Source: Apoda limacodes (Eukaryota; Arthropoda; Insecta; Lepidoptera; Limacodidae). From it: a DNA stretch of 64,000 nt. This document shows, piece after piece, positions 51,301 through 58,318 of this stretch. The notes beneath the pieces were generated by a model. That model was not told where the DNA came from. It did not search any database and worked only from the letters and a program-made list of their open reading frames with translations. Within the stretch, counting starts at the first letter, position 1, and each line of letters opens with the position of its first letter. The position numbers and the translations under genes were made by a program. The stretch lies in NCBI GenBank assembly GCA_946406115.1, contig OX291555.1, positions 13,906,001-13,970,000 of the forward strand, read 5' to 3'.

Positions 51301-54300
51301 ATTCTTTACCACACTTACTTTTGTTATTTTATTATGAAGTTTTACGTTGTATCTTATTTATTACCGTGAAAAATTATATTGACAGTCAGTAGCAGCGACC
51401 TATTTAAATAGGTACTTCGTAGCAAAATTGTTAGCGGTTCGGGTTTCATTAGCTTATGGTAGCAAAATCTAATGTTCATATTTAGCGTTTTGCTACACAA
51501 TATCTCTACCAAATATTCATGACAGGAGGTGGGTTGGGTATTTTGCGCTATTGTTATGGCCCAAACAAAAACGCAAATTCACTTTAGAAAGGGACAAAGC
51601 AAACATGTGGTCTCTTTTCTCTTTCTGGCAACGTCTGCCATTTTGTTTGTTTATTTTTATTATACAAGTTGGGAAGAAACCTCAGTTTTGCTTCGTCTCT
51701 GTAACACTTTTGCGACCATTTTTAGGGTTCCGTGCCTGAAGGGTCCACATGCAGCCTTATAGCTGTCACTCACGTTTCTGTCCGTCGTTTGTCATACAGG
51801 TTTTACAGCCAAACGATTGGAGCTACAGTCTTCAAATTTTCACAGAATAAGTATCGTGTTAACCAAAGCCATACAAATTTCAAAAAATATTTTTAATTGT
51901 ATTTAAGGGCTCCTATACAGTTAAAGGGGAGCGCGAAAAAATAATTCAAATGGATGGTGTGTCGAAAGCCAATAATACAGAAAATATGATTCCAGCAACC
52001 GAGCAAAAAACCCTAATGATATTTATTTTTTACTATTATTTAAATTGGGACTTTTTTTTTGCTAACTGACATTTAGTATTGAGACCATAAACGTAAACAA
52101 GAAACAAAGCTTAGTTTGTAAGGTAAATATTTTGTAATAAAAACCAACTTATCTGTATTAACTCAGTTTTTGGGAAGCCACAGTTTTTTGTATATTTTCA
52201 AATTAAATATTGATTTACTGAAAAGTGTATCCTTTGACTAAAATATACTTACAACTTATTATGATTGCGTAAGAGAGACACATCGAATAAAAACGAGTAG
52301 GTAGGTATATCGCCGCGCAAGCGCAGGCGCGTCGTAGGTACTGCATGATTCCCGATTCTTTGTAGAAATAGTATTTGCAAAGTTTATCAATATTTTTTTA
52401 ATTCTTGTCAAATATTTTTTTTCGCTATTTTCATTACTTCAAAAAAAAAATAGTATTCTACAGTTACAGATTGTTGAATGTCAAAAATTAAAGTTCGATT
52501 TTTATATATTCATAAGACCTTAGAGGTGTCGTGGTACACCCGGTAGGAACGAAGCTTTCGTAGTTCTAGTTAGTCTGGGACCGTGCTGTGTGTAATGTCC
52601 TGATATATTTATTGTCAAGATATCTTTAGACACGTAAAAATAATTTATAACTGTAAGGCCAAATACCAAGTTATATTCATTATGCTTCAAAAATAACGGT
52701 TTCCATACAAACTTTCATTTTAAGCCCTTAGGAGATGAATTTCCAAAAATTCCTTCTTAAACGTTTGTGCATTTCATGCTTTAGTGGTTTCAGCTGTGCG
52801 TTGATCGATCAGTCAGTCAGCCAGCCAGTTTCTTCTTTTATATACACACATATATATATTTATATATACTGAGTTACTTTTGAATAACCCACCAATTTTT
52901 TAAAGGTGGTTCAGAATCGATAAAAGAGTTAATCTAGGCAATAAAAAAAAGTTTTTTATTCAAACTTTTGTCTTTAAATGAACCGCTAAACTGAGATAGC
53001 ATGGACTATAACCTCAGCATATTACATTGTGATGAAAACAAATGTTTACTGAGGTCTTAACTTGTGAAAATGAACTCTTTTGCACAAGAAATAGAGTCCA
53101 CAAACAATAAAGTCATCGCATATGCCGCTATCTGGCATCGGTGACCTCTTCAATCATTAAAACAACACTTTACACAAGCGTACGTTTTCATTTTTATATC
53201 TCTCTTATATCTCTTCGGGCGGGGAGAGTGGGTCTCGCTTTTGCCATTAATTACTTAGTTTAGTCTTTTTTTTTTCTGAACTGTCTATGCAGTTGGCTGT
53301 TGCAGCCATTACTGCTTTACTGGACTTTTTGGGGCGGGACTCTGAAGGAGCCTAAGCCCATGCAGTGCCCAACGCTCAAGGGCTTCCCGCGGGGTGAGCC
53401 TCGGCTTGGGTTATCGCTCTCGGGGGCGTCCCTTCGACCAGCGTGAGTCTCAAACCCAAAGGTGAGTCAGCGCCAGGAGGGGAGTTTCCCGTTACGCGGG
53501 TGCGGTTGCGATTGAGTGGGGGCGAGAAGCGCCCCGGCACTCTTTGATACCTCGTGTATCCTTGCGGGCGCCGATGAACCCGGGGGAGGCCCTATTAGGG
53601 GAGGTCATAACGAGATCGTCATCTGGAGCCGCTAGTACGTGCCGAGACCGCCTAACAATATTTTCACGAGATCGGTCTACGGTTCGACAAGTAGGTAGTC
53701 TCGTGATGAGCACGAGACGGTCTGGCAACTGAAATAGTCATAGCGTAATAACTTCTAATAGTGAGGTAACTCGGCTGTCGAGACAGGGCACGATGAGCTG
53801 CGGTGCTGTCCAGGGCGGGGACTCCCCACCCCTATTTCGCAGACGACCGCTCCTACCAACCAACAGCATAGCGTAAAATCTACTAATAGTGACGTAACTC
53901 GGCTGTCTAGACAGGCGACCGCTTCGACCGACCGCCAGTGGCGCCAGTGCAGTTAGGTACTGTTTTAGGCTATGTTCCAAATCACGCCGAGTAATTATCG
54001 CACGGTAAAGTTGAAAAATCAACCCGTTCTGGAACGAGTGTTTGACAGTTAATTTTTACACTGACAGGAGTGAATTTCAACCTTTTCTATGGCAGTGTAA
54101 AGAATTCAACTTGACAGTTGGAAAATTACTCTACCCAGTGCGTCCTAAAACCCCTTTTTTAACTTCCTCGTTGCGATTTGGAACGCACCCTAGGTAGCGG
54201 ATCGCGTTTCGCCATCGCTAACTAAATTTTATAATTGTTGCCAGAAAGATGCGAATTGGTGAGTACCTACCGAAATTGAATCGCCACTAACATAATATGT

Positions 54301-56639
54301 AAAATAAAGTCCCCCAGTCTGTCCGTTTAGTGTATATTTGTACGCAATTAAAAAATAACGTTTAGATAAAGAAATTATAATATTACTACGTTGTATATAG
54401 ATCCTTGGTGTTGACATCTTCAGCGATGTTCAGTTCAGAGATCATTTGCTAGACAAGGTGTAGCTGGCGTCCAAAAATCTCGTGTACTCATCAGAGCGAA
54501 GCAGTACTTCATCTCGAGGCAAAGGTTGCTGCCTTAGAAGTCGCAAGTCCGGCCCCATATGGAGTACTGCTGCCATCTCTGAGCGGGTGCACCCCGATAC
54601 CAGCCTGGCCCGTTTGATTCGGTTCAACGACGGGCTGTGGCGGTACCCATGTAAGATTATACATATATGTATATATTTTCTAGTAGTATAAATTTTTGAA
54701 CACATGTTTTATGTACATTTATGTGTCTTTGTGTATGTATTTATATATGTACTAGTTGTTTCCAATGGCACCGCCCGCGCTGGAGTGGCGTAGGATTACT
54801 GCGACCACTCCCGAATTATAGTAAGAAAGTTGCAAAAGCAAGCTCTACCTGCGGTTCATGCACGTGAAATTTGGCCATTCCTGCATACTTCTATTTTTTA
54901 CGAAATACAAGTCTATCCTACGTTCTTCTCCGACTCTGTAATTATCCCTGTGCGAAGTTTTTAGCTCAATTGGATGCTTCTTCGTGACGTGATGCAATGA
55001 CAAACGAACTGACATTCTATCGCATTTATAATATACTAGCTTTTGCCCGCGGTTCCACCCGCCCTGAATTCGGTCATCGGTGTAGGATTTCAATGGCAAC
55101 ACTTCAATTCTGAAAAAAAAACCGACTAATACTTGACGTTTTCAAATAGCTTCGCCTTCCCCGAGAATCAAGCTATCTAAATGTCATGCCAAATTACATC
55201 TCATCATTTATCTTGGCTGATCACGGTTAGAACCCCGTATGACATTATGTTAGTGATAGTAACCGTGAATCTTTAAAACAATACTGTAATGCAGTGCTTT
55301 TATATTCGTTACTTACTAGTGTGTTGGAACTTCGTTCCAACTGGGTGTACACTACACCTCGCGATGGGTACTCAAAAGTTTAGCACCCACCCGTGGTATC
55401 GAGTTAGCAACACTAACACCACATATTAATGCTGTGCTTACATTAACAAAAAATAGAATGCGATTCTATTTGGATCCACTGGAAAGGCAGCTTGCCAGCC
55501 AAATTCACTCGCCACTGGCCAATCGGTTTACACCACTGCTATTTTCTACTGCACTAAATAATTGAACAATGTAAATCGGGCATCAGACCACACCAAATAA
55601 GTAGTAAGTACTAAAGTACAGTAGCTCGTTTTCCTGCTTTGGTGGGCACGTGAAAGCGTCGGTCCTGTCTGTAGTTGTACGACGACAGTGGTTTAGCCAA
55701 GACACGGGCCTTATATGCGGTTTGAAAACTCTTGAAAGTAGTCTGGATAATAGATCGACAAACGTCCCGTGCGGTAGAATGTCCTAAGCCTGCTTCTCCA
55801 ACGAGAGGGTTAGTAGGGCGTACAACGGCTGAGGCGAACGAGCAAAGGTATCTTTATGCTTATATGGCACCTGAGTAGTATAAAACAGCTAAGTCATAAA
55901 TCTTTGCTTATCTATCGCATTTTGACATAATTTGCAGTCTGTCTGGGTTTGGGCCATACACAGTGGTCAACTACTTACTTATATACTTTGCACAGTCAAA
56001 CTGGTTAGGGATCAAAAAGAATTAAAAAAATTATCGCCTTAGTATTTAATGACCATAGCTCACGAGTGCAATATGACATTTTTAGACACACGTGCGCAGG
56101 AAAATACAAGTTTTTTAACACAATTGAACACACTCTGAATTTTGTTCGCTTGCCGCGCTCGTGGAAGTTCAGTAAACATACACTAACTAGGTACCTATTA
56201 TTATAGTGGCGATTTGTTGACCGACGTAATGTACATAATGCGCTTGATGTCAATAATCCAACCAAAGAGAATAAGCCGAGATTTGTACAGTGTATCATAC
56301 AGAATTGAACTATTATTAATATGGCTGGATTATGACATTAAACGCATTGAAGCAGTAAACAGAACGCACCTTAAGTAAACGCACTGTCCAGCGAGGTTGC
56401 CAACAGTCTACATTTAAAAAAAATACGCACTTATTCGTGTGATTATGTAAAAAAAAATCAGTTGTTTTATAAGCTGCATAGCATAATGAAACTACAAAAG
56501 CAGTGCACTAAGTGCCACTTTACGAGCGGGTTGAAAAAACTTACTTTCCATAAATACCACAAATAGGAACATTCCACGGTGCTTGTATACGCGTAACTGG
56601 CAAAGTTTCGGTATCAACAGGCCAGTCAAATGCCGCCAT
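24109..56639 (-). CDS. ARMT1: ARMT1/DUF89-family protein, 16-exon gene, 864 aa (distal first exon)
   Basis: Sixteen exons join without a break: 56639-56545, 45513-45429, 45103-44996, 43362-43154, 42475-42322, 40316-39948, 38060-37983, 36770-36630, 32959-32596, 31935-31850, 29091-29030, 28391-28324, 27786-27602, 26229-26052, 25333-25198 and 24385-24109. The coding length is 2595 nt (864 aa plus TAA). Every junction is GT/AG and in phase. The family (human ARMT1, yeast YMR027W) comprises metal-dependent phosphatases acting on phosphometabolites; a protein carboxyl-methyltransferase activity has been reported but is disputed. Metal ligands D539, N540 and D577, the FKGDLNYRKL segment (701-710) and RTIK (738-741) are intact, so it is probably an active cytosolic or nuclear enzyme. 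Human ARMT1 is 441 aa; the excess here is low-complexity sequence in exons 3, 6, 8, 9, 13 and 16. Homology is by recognition. Exon joins are inferred from splice signals and phase, without transcript data. Confidence 0.9.
24600..24790. repeat. Interspersed repeat, family E ('ttttgcccgcggttccac')
   Basis: It contains ctagcttttgcccgcggtt and gtgtaggatttcaatgg, shared with 55035-55200 and, inverted, with 31255-31505. Common in lepidopteran genomes. Confidence 0.65.
25198..25333 (-). CDS. ARMT1: ARMT1-like exon 15 (RTxK motif, non-consensus donor)
   Basis: The exon encodes TFKPAPIIALRTIKAEILCG, then a basic stretch and WRETGDYG. RTIK (738-741) is the RTxK signature of DUF89 subfamily III, and WxxTGxYG is the expected C-terminal motif. 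The donor is GG/gttcgt. Read-through would add 18 unrelated residues before a stop. The join to exon 16 restores the conserved GDYGVIQYC, which supports the weak donor. Confidence 0.93.
25440..25600 (+). mobile_element. CR1-type LINE 3' end, fragment
   Basis: It shares 'agcaacgcgcgag', 'gcaagcgtccatag' and 'accatcaggcggaccg' with 26828-27010, 27310-27380, 36015-36250 and (inverted) 63225-63445. Confidence 0.7.
26052..26229 (-). CDS. ARMT1: ARMT1-like exon 14 (KGDLNYRKL motif)
   Basis: The exon encodes residues 669-727: YDDFWVTPHVFVDM, a Tyr-rich helix, then AILFKGDLNYRKLLGEINW and a segment ending FPAALR. The FKGDLNYRKL segment is the most strongly conserved motif of the family and lines the active site. 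The acceptor is tttctcag and the donor A/gtgagt. Confidence 0.96.
26290..26580 (+). repeat. Interspersed repeat, family D
   Basis: It begins with a tcctattactaatac / ccgctgtccgtccg region and ends atggtacggaacccttcgtg, cgcgagtccgactcgc. A similar copy lies at 46740-47180. Confidence 0.6.
26828..27035 (+). mobile_element. CR1-type LINE 3' end, fragment
   Basis: It starts 'ttcctcccgcgaacgcttgg' and ends 'ttaccatcaggcggaccgtg'. Degenerate copy of the better preserved one at 36015. Confidence 0.7.
27602..27786 (-). CDS. ARMT1: ARMT1-like exon 13 (Pro/Glu-rich insert)
   Basis: The exon encodes residues 607-668. About 35 residues are Lys then Pro/Glu-rich (EKVEAKKGAPKPEELPVE, then PPPPPSEPEEPQEPP). 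The remainder, with LAKQWKKFIDDGIFIL, matches the family's helix with W..Y...G.W. The acceptor is tatgttag and the donor ATG/gtaagt. Confidence 0.88.
28324..28391 (-). CDS. ARMT1: ARMT1-like exon 12
   Basis: This 68-bp exon continues DFxxLIEQ: it encodes IYLIEQCTRVQYSREIPPEE and then KKE. The acceptor is ttttttcag and the donor G/gtgatt. The family's LIEQ helix is intact; the tail leads into the Pro-rich exon 13. Confidence 0.88.
28550..28815. repeat. Minisatellite, about six units of 40-50 bp
   Basis: Units share 'ggggatcagtgatcgtaac' and 'taggctgtgatcgctt'. It lies in the intron between exons 11 and 12. Confidence 0.8.
29030..29091 (-). CDS. ARMT1: ARMT1-like exon 11 (WFVSD motif)
   Basis: This 62-bp exon encodes VRFHVKKVPWFVSDVTPRDF, matching the family pattern VxFxxKxxPWFVSDxTxxDF. 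D577 is the third conserved metal ligand. The acceptor is gatttcag and the donor AT/gtgagt. Confidence 0.95.
29800..30040. mobile_element. Tigger/pogo-type DNA transposon fragment
   Basis: It begins cagtagaacttcgattatcc and has gttcggataatcgaa, typical of Tigger/pogo terminal repeats. Only one end was seen. Confidence 0.55.
30185..30590 (-). repeat. GC-rich interspersed repeat, family G
   Basis: Inverse of 53270-53720: shared ccggggcgcttctt, tggcgctgactcacctt, agcccttgagcgttggg. Far more GC-rich than its surroundings. Probably a non-LTR retroelement piece. Confidence 0.65.
31255..31505 (-). repeat. Interspersed repeat, family E
   Basis: It contains ataggctacttgaaaacgtc and ends gcgggcaaaagctag, the inverse of the family E head at 24672. 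Confidence 0.6.
31850..31935 (-). CDS. ARMT1: ARMT1-like exon 10 (metal-binding DNxGxE motif)
   Basis: The exon encodes DIVCDNAGYELFTDLCLA and then HYLIAQRLVQK. D539 and N540 are the conserved metal ligands of DUF89 proteins, and G542 and E544 are also conserved. The acceptor is gtttacag and the donor AAG/gtgagt. Confidence 0.96.
32596..32959 (-). CDS. ARMT1: ARMT1-like exon 9 (Ser/Gly/Thr/Pro repeat)
   Basis: The exon encodes residues 414-534 and the first base of the next codon. Its main part is eight tandem 7-residue units (SGASTPA decaying to SGFETPT). It ends with CFARMTIPQEVVF, which leads into the metal-binding motif of exon 10. The acceptor is ttttttcag and the donor G/gtaagt. The Thr-Pro units are candidates for proline-directed phosphorylation (inference). 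Confidence 0.88.
32666..32833 (-). repeat. 21-bp coding tandem repeat in exon 9
   Basis: Eight units of seven codons; four are SGASTPA, then SGASTPT, SGAETPT, SGFETPT and SGFETPL. The frame is kept throughout. Confidence 0.9.
33905..34450. repeat. Minisatellite, roughly ten units of 40-50 bp
   Basis: Units share 'ccgacgttgtctaccggtca' and 'cccttattaaaaccga'. The array lies in the intron between exons 8 and 9. Unit length varies. Confidence 0.8.
34797..35065 (-). mobile_element. tRNA-derived SINE
   Basis: On the minus strand a tRNA-like head with the order ctccgtggctcagtgggt ... cggcaatcgaaacc (A and B box region) is followed by a body ending 'gtaatgtccaaaaattta' with an AAT-rich tail. Confidence 0.7.
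35510..35690 (+). repeat. Interspersed repeat, family E-like
   Basis: It has a (gtct)n run at 35531, then aaatttggcatggagatag and cataggctacttgaaaa, shared with 31255-31505. Confidence 0.6.
36000..36250 (+). mobile_element. CR1-type LINE 3' end with ORF2 C-terminus
   Basis: An open frame to 36189 gives SRTLGLWYELPAKVFVKN, then KKEVIGFLKGQQ, the usual C-terminus (RT..LWN.LP..VF....... FKK.V..FL.G.Q) of the LINE reverse transcriptase. It is followed by the common 'gtaagcttgtttgccacc' tail. 5'-truncated. Confidence 0.75.
36630..36770 (-). CDS. ARMT1: ARMT1-like exon 8 (Lys-rich insert, weak donor)
   Basis: The exon encodes residues 367-413: NEKPVPKCSCERFAKNLVAT, then a basic run with KAKKKKNPKPKKGKKG and a Pro-rich PPPLPEE. 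The acceptor is attacag. The donor GAG/gttatt is poor, but it is the only phase-0 GT before the in-frame stop that joins correctly to exon 9. The basic run resembles a bipartite nuclear-localisation signal, though this is inference. Confidence 0.75.
36891..37078. repeat. MITE-like element with terminal inverted repeats
   Basis: The left end ggtaaaaccaagttgattta is inverted at the right end (taaatcaacttggttttac). The interior is GC-rich, with a second inverted C/G run (ggttcccccc / ggagggggga). Confidence 0.7.
37371..37740. repeat. 151-bp tandem duplication carrying a hairpin
   Basis: Copies start actattggtttaaacctcc at 37371 and 37522. Each contains attcttcgtacattac and its inverse gtaatgtacgaagaat around a 15-nt loop. 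A third, degenerate hairpin follows (about 37650-37738). Confidence 0.85.
37983..38060 (-). CDS. ARMT1: ARMT1-like exon 7
   Basis: This 78-bp, phase-0 exon encodes IVADDSNKIANAIVNK followed by AEALAKKIAE. It fits the family segment that follows the LEDLKPFILxxD stretch. The acceptor is tattacag and the donor gtaagt. A tRNA-derived SINE begins about 30 bp upstream of the acceptor. Confidence 0.85.
38088..38315 (-). mobile_element. tRNA-derived SINE next to exon 7
   Basis: Minus-strand copy of the 34797-35065 family: a tRNA-like head (gtgactcaggcgggag, gggttcgatccc) and a body ending in agcgctgtgtga. It begins about 30 bp from the exon 7 acceptor. Confidence 0.7.
38743..39566 (+). mobile_element. 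Solo LTR with 4-bp target-site duplication
   Basis: This is an 824-bp copy of the same LTR as 1223-2046 in the same orientation (TGTAGC...CTTCACA), differing at roughly 25-30 positions by eye. It is flanked by CCCT (38739-38742) and CCCT (39567-39570). It lies in the intron between exons 6 and 7 of the ARMT1-like gene. A solo LTR arises by LTR-LTR recombination. The 4-bp duplication suggests a Gypsy or BEL-type element. Confidence 0.85.
39948..40316 (-). CDS. ARMT1: ARMT1-like exon 6 (conserved core with long low-complexity insert)
   Basis: The exon encodes residues 218-340. It opens with ICLWSNKCDLSLSAGEP, matching the family's SLWGNKCDLSLSxG. There follows a stretch of about 75 residues rich in Thr, Pro, Glu and Lys, including KKADKKGDKKGDKK, which has no family counterpart. 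It closes with a conserved-looking PLVDPFKMVIEFKDK. It is phase 0 at both ends. The repeated GDKK units suggest expansion by slippage within the exon. Confidence 0.9.
42322..42475 (-). CDS. ARMT1: ARMT1-like exon 5
   Basis: The exon encodes residues 166-217, beginning HDLQGYDPFAVQKDESFASS and ending IITLLK. It corresponds to the family segment after ECYxYRRI (the DxFxxxKxxxFxxS pattern). The acceptor is ttttccag and the donor AAG/gtaaac. Confidence 0.92.
43154..43362 (-). CDS. ARMT1: ARMT1-like exon 4
   Basis: The exon encodes residues 97-166: NKTHTIHFIAKLKNDLITNK, then a segment containing EWNKWLEEL and TWVFSECYVYARLWEG. This matches the family pattern W..YL..L...W...PWLx.ECYxYRRI. The acceptor is ccgtcag and the donor CA/gtaagt, ending in phase 2. 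Confidence 0.93.
43930..44245 (-). repeat. Interspersed repeat, family A
   Basis: Inverse of 60955-61190: shared atgaaattcagtac, tttcgggggcgataaattga and agatggcgttgttaa (twice). Confidence 0.7.
44545..44745 (+). repeat. Interspersed repeat, family F
   Basis: An (AT)n run, then ctcctcctaaatggctagacc and ending gacgctgcagtcggtatcat, cgtccgcccggtcagcta. A 3' fragment recurs at 41705-41770. Confidence 0.6.
44996..45103 (-). CDS. ARMT1: ARMT1-like exon 3 (Lys/Glu-rich coiled insert)
   Basis: The exon encodes 36 residues (61-96 of isoform A), almost all charged: SEKKAEERKKREEEAQKA, then a Lys-rich and Glu-rich tail. It is likely a charged helix. It is phase 0 at both ends, so it could be skipped without a frameshift. 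The acceptor is ttgttcag and the donor gtaaag. It sits where human ARMT1 also has a charged helix (near its EAEKKAI segment). Confidence 0.82.
45429..45513 (-). CDS. ARMT1: ARMT1-like exon 2 (conserved N-terminal helix)
   Basis: The acceptor is gttttcag and the donor gtaaga. It encodes SFAYYSLKERLPIILTKV followed by IDRLAREIAE, which matches the family's opening motif SFAYxxxKxRLPxILTKxID. The exon receives a phase-2 codon from either first exon. Confidence 0.93.
45915..46205 (+). mobile_element. tRNA-derived SINE
   Basis: The plus-strand head has a B-box-like ggttcgagtccc and cagcctagtaggtagt. The body runs to ggcgctgtgtgtaatgtcc, aaaaatatttattattatt. Same family as the copies at 34797 and 38088. 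Confidence 0.75.
46431..46446 (-). terminator. Pol III terminator of tRNA-Lys
   Basis: On the minus strand a TTTTT run starts 8 bases after the tRNA 3' end, followed by a longer T10 run. Confidence 0.75.
46454..46526 (-). tRNA. tRNA-Lys(UUU)
   Basis: This is a full 73-nt cloverleaf. The acceptor stem GCCCGGA pairs with TTCGGGC (one G-U), the anticodon stem TTGGA/TCCAA encloses loop CTTTTAA with anticodon TTT, and the T arm carries GGTTCAAGTCC (B box). The A box is TAGCTCAGTCGG. The discriminator is G and CCA is not encoded. A T-run pol III terminator follows. It lies in intron 1 of the ARMT1-like gene on the same strand. Confidence 0.96.
46735..47180 (+). repeat. Interspersed repeat, family D
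   Basis: It starts ggcgttttttagggtttcg and ends atggtacggaacccttcgtg, cgagtccggctcgcac. It includes the 'caccaggctgtatctcatga' segment. Partial copies lie at 51720-51935 and 2240-2310. Confidence 0.6.
47440..48730 (+). mobile_element. 5'-truncated LINE 3' end (jockey/CR1-type)
   Basis: An open frame 47473-47901 with GILLWGKAADTDTVFILQKR and LKPR-like LGPRISLRELF matches the C-terminal part of LINE reverse transcriptases (YGxxLWGxSxxxxxVFxxQKRxxR). A 3' UTR of about 800 bp follows, ending in a (gaattt)n tail near 48710. The ORF is open but lacks the RT catalytic core. Confidence 0.7.
48731..50645. other. Intron 1 sequence; SINE head fragment near 49100-49190
   Basis: No gene. Minus-strand 49190-49100 has a tRNA-like ggtaacctagtggtt ... 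gtggttccagccc, a SINE head. A 118-codon plus-strand ORF at 49876-50232 has no recognisable domain. Confidence 0.4.
50650..51014 (-). CDS. ARMT1: ARMT1-like exon 1B (proximal alternative first exon)
   Basis: The exon starts at an ATG at 51014, with an in-frame TAA only 15 bases upstream of it. It encodes 121 residues plus two bases of a Gln codon, and the donor is CA/gtaagt, the same phase (2) as exon 1A. The peptide begins MPKTSATPTESEQPS, runs through Lys/Pro-rich stretches including PPPPPPKP, and ends ITPLSLPLQGTFK. Joined to exon 2 it reads KQSFAYYSLKERLP. The last ~18 residues resemble the end of exon 1A in spacing (T..xP...P..G.[FY]..SFAY), which fits mutually exclusive first exons. This isoform would be 954 aa. 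Alternatively it could be the main start, with 1A the minor form. Confidence 0.75.
52500..53265. other. Intron 1 sequence with a SINE 3' fragment
   Basis: 52555-52615 (gtctgggaccgtgctgtgtg, taatgtcctgatatattt) is the 3' end of the tRNA-derived SINE family. No gene seen. Confidence 0.4.
53270..53720 (+). repeat. GC-rich interspersed repeat, family G
   Basis: Plus-strand copy of 30185-30590, with agttggctgttgcagcc at its left and cgtgccgagaccgcctaac at its right. It stands out as a GC island. Confidence 0.65.
53738..53920. repeat. 50-bp direct repeat pair
   Basis: catagcgtaataacttc...taactcggctgtcgagacag at 53738-53788 recurs at 53868-53917 with a few changes. It follows directly on the GC-rich repeat. 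Confidence 0.7.
55030..55200 (+). repeat. Interspersed repeat, family E
   Basis: ctagcttttgcccgcggtt at 55035, then gtgtaggatttcaatggca; matches 24672. Confidence 0.65.
56215..56378. repeat. Repeat, family I, second copy
   Basis: Matches 11688-11845, with the inverted pair tgtcaataatccaa / tggctggattatgaca. It lies about 170 bp from exon 1A. Confidence 0.65.
56545..56639 (-). CDS. ARMT1: ARMT1-like exon 1A (distal alternative first exon)
   Basis: The exon starts at an ATG in a strong context (AAGATGG) and encodes MAAFDWPVDTETLPVT, then a Pro-rich stretch ending CGIYG plus two bases of a Lys codon. The donor is AA/gtaagt. Splicing to exon 2 completes the codon as K and gives GKSFAYYSLKERLP, the conserved start of the ARMT1 fold. 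It is short and uncharged compared with exon 1B. An AG lies about 30 bp upstream (TTTCAG), so a further 5' UTR exon is possible. Confidence 0.75.
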
Positions 56640-56740
56640 CTTGCTTTTTCACTTTTTTCCCGCTATTTCCATCAAATATAACTGAAATTTGTGACACACA
56701 TTACCACTTTGTAATTATTTCACCATTTTTAGCATTATTT

Positions 56741-56750
56741 TATTTAAATA
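56741..56750 (-). promoter_or_regulatory. Possible TATA-like box upstream of exon 1A
   Basis: TATTTAAATA lies about 100 bp upstream of the exon 1A ATG. In AT-rich DNA such a match is weak evidence. Confidence 0.2.
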
Positions 56751-58318
56751 GGCGCACAAATGAAGTTGTGCGACTACGGCTGAAGAAAATAAACATCTGA
56801 GCAGCTTTTGACCGTGGACTGAAAAACTAAAAATAGAGAGAACTGTTGACCTATATCGACGGGCTTCCTAAACCTATTTTTGATTCAACTTACTACCTAT
56901 AAAATCGAAATTATACATATAAACAGGCCTGATGAACATTACCTACAGTCTACAGACATCCACTTACTACGATTCTGATACTTTTTTTCAATTAAATAGG
57001 TACTCTCATCATATCAATATCGCCGATTCATTAATCAAGATTTATAATGGATCGGCTGCAGATAACGGTGAGAGTATAGGCGTTCGTTTGACTGGGTCTG
57101 TCACAGAGGTTTCTATTCAAAGTAATAGTCTTACGGACTGCTTGAGGGTTTGCGCAAACAGTTGGCTAGCTTTATCACCGCAAGTACATATTTATATATA
57201 TATATAAGTAGTTAAGTTGTCTATCGCCGACAGACACTATTGGACAGATGACAGTATCCGAAATGCTTATTCCACGCGCCGTCAAATTAAGGTTTCCTTT
57301 CGTTGTGATGAAAACGGAAAATTTTATGTAATTTGTCCTATGAACTGCACAATAGACTTACTAATTTGACTATTCTTTAGGAAGAAACCAAGCTAATTCG
57401 TTGCAACTACCTTTCCCTCTTCTGTAAAATGAAAACAAAACGTTAGTAAACGATACAACTACTAGCCGCGAACTCTTTCACACTTTTGCAACCAGAAAAC
57501 TTTACAGCTGACTTGGAAATGCGCGGTCCAGGCTCTATGTCAGTGTCGGCAGTACGGCAGTTAAGCTCCTAGTATGCGGTTGCAATTATATTATAAATAA
57601 AAAACCGAAAAAATAATCGTGAGTAAGTATAATTAAAAGGTCCCTATTACGAGGGGCACATACAAACATAAGAACTATTAAAAGAAATACAAATAAACAT
57701 AAGTTTTAAAAAAACAAGAAAATATATTCAAATTTATAAGTTTTTAAATTTACGTGTTCCATTACTAATTTGAATACTTGGGCATTTTGAAAATTATGCT
57801 GTAAAACATATTCAATTAAATAAAAAAAAAACACGTATCCTTAGTTAGAAATTTAATAATTAATTTACAGAATAATCTTCTTTATATTGTTACGGGACGT
57901 AAACCAAATATTTTTCGTAAAAATCAATAAAAATGTTCCAGTGTTTTTTTCAAAATTCATACCCTTTTAAAAAAGGTTTAGGAAAAATCATATAAAAACC
58001 AAAATCTTTTTTTTTTCTCGCAAATTAAAAGTGTAGTAAATAACAAATTATCGCAACGCGTACCCTAATAAAAAATATATAAAAACAAACAAATTACTTG
58101 AAAGAGACAACTCGTCTTTTAACAGAAAGTAATTAAACGTCATTATCAATTTAAAAAATATAAATCAACCTTAAAACTATATTTCTAACATTACATACAT
58201 TATTAGTTCATGATCGTAATAAATTCTAAACATATTTTAAAAACTTATATGTAACCTCTCCGTCTACATCTAATTGTACGACAGAGAAGCAGATATTAAA
58301 ATAAAACCATTTATTTAT

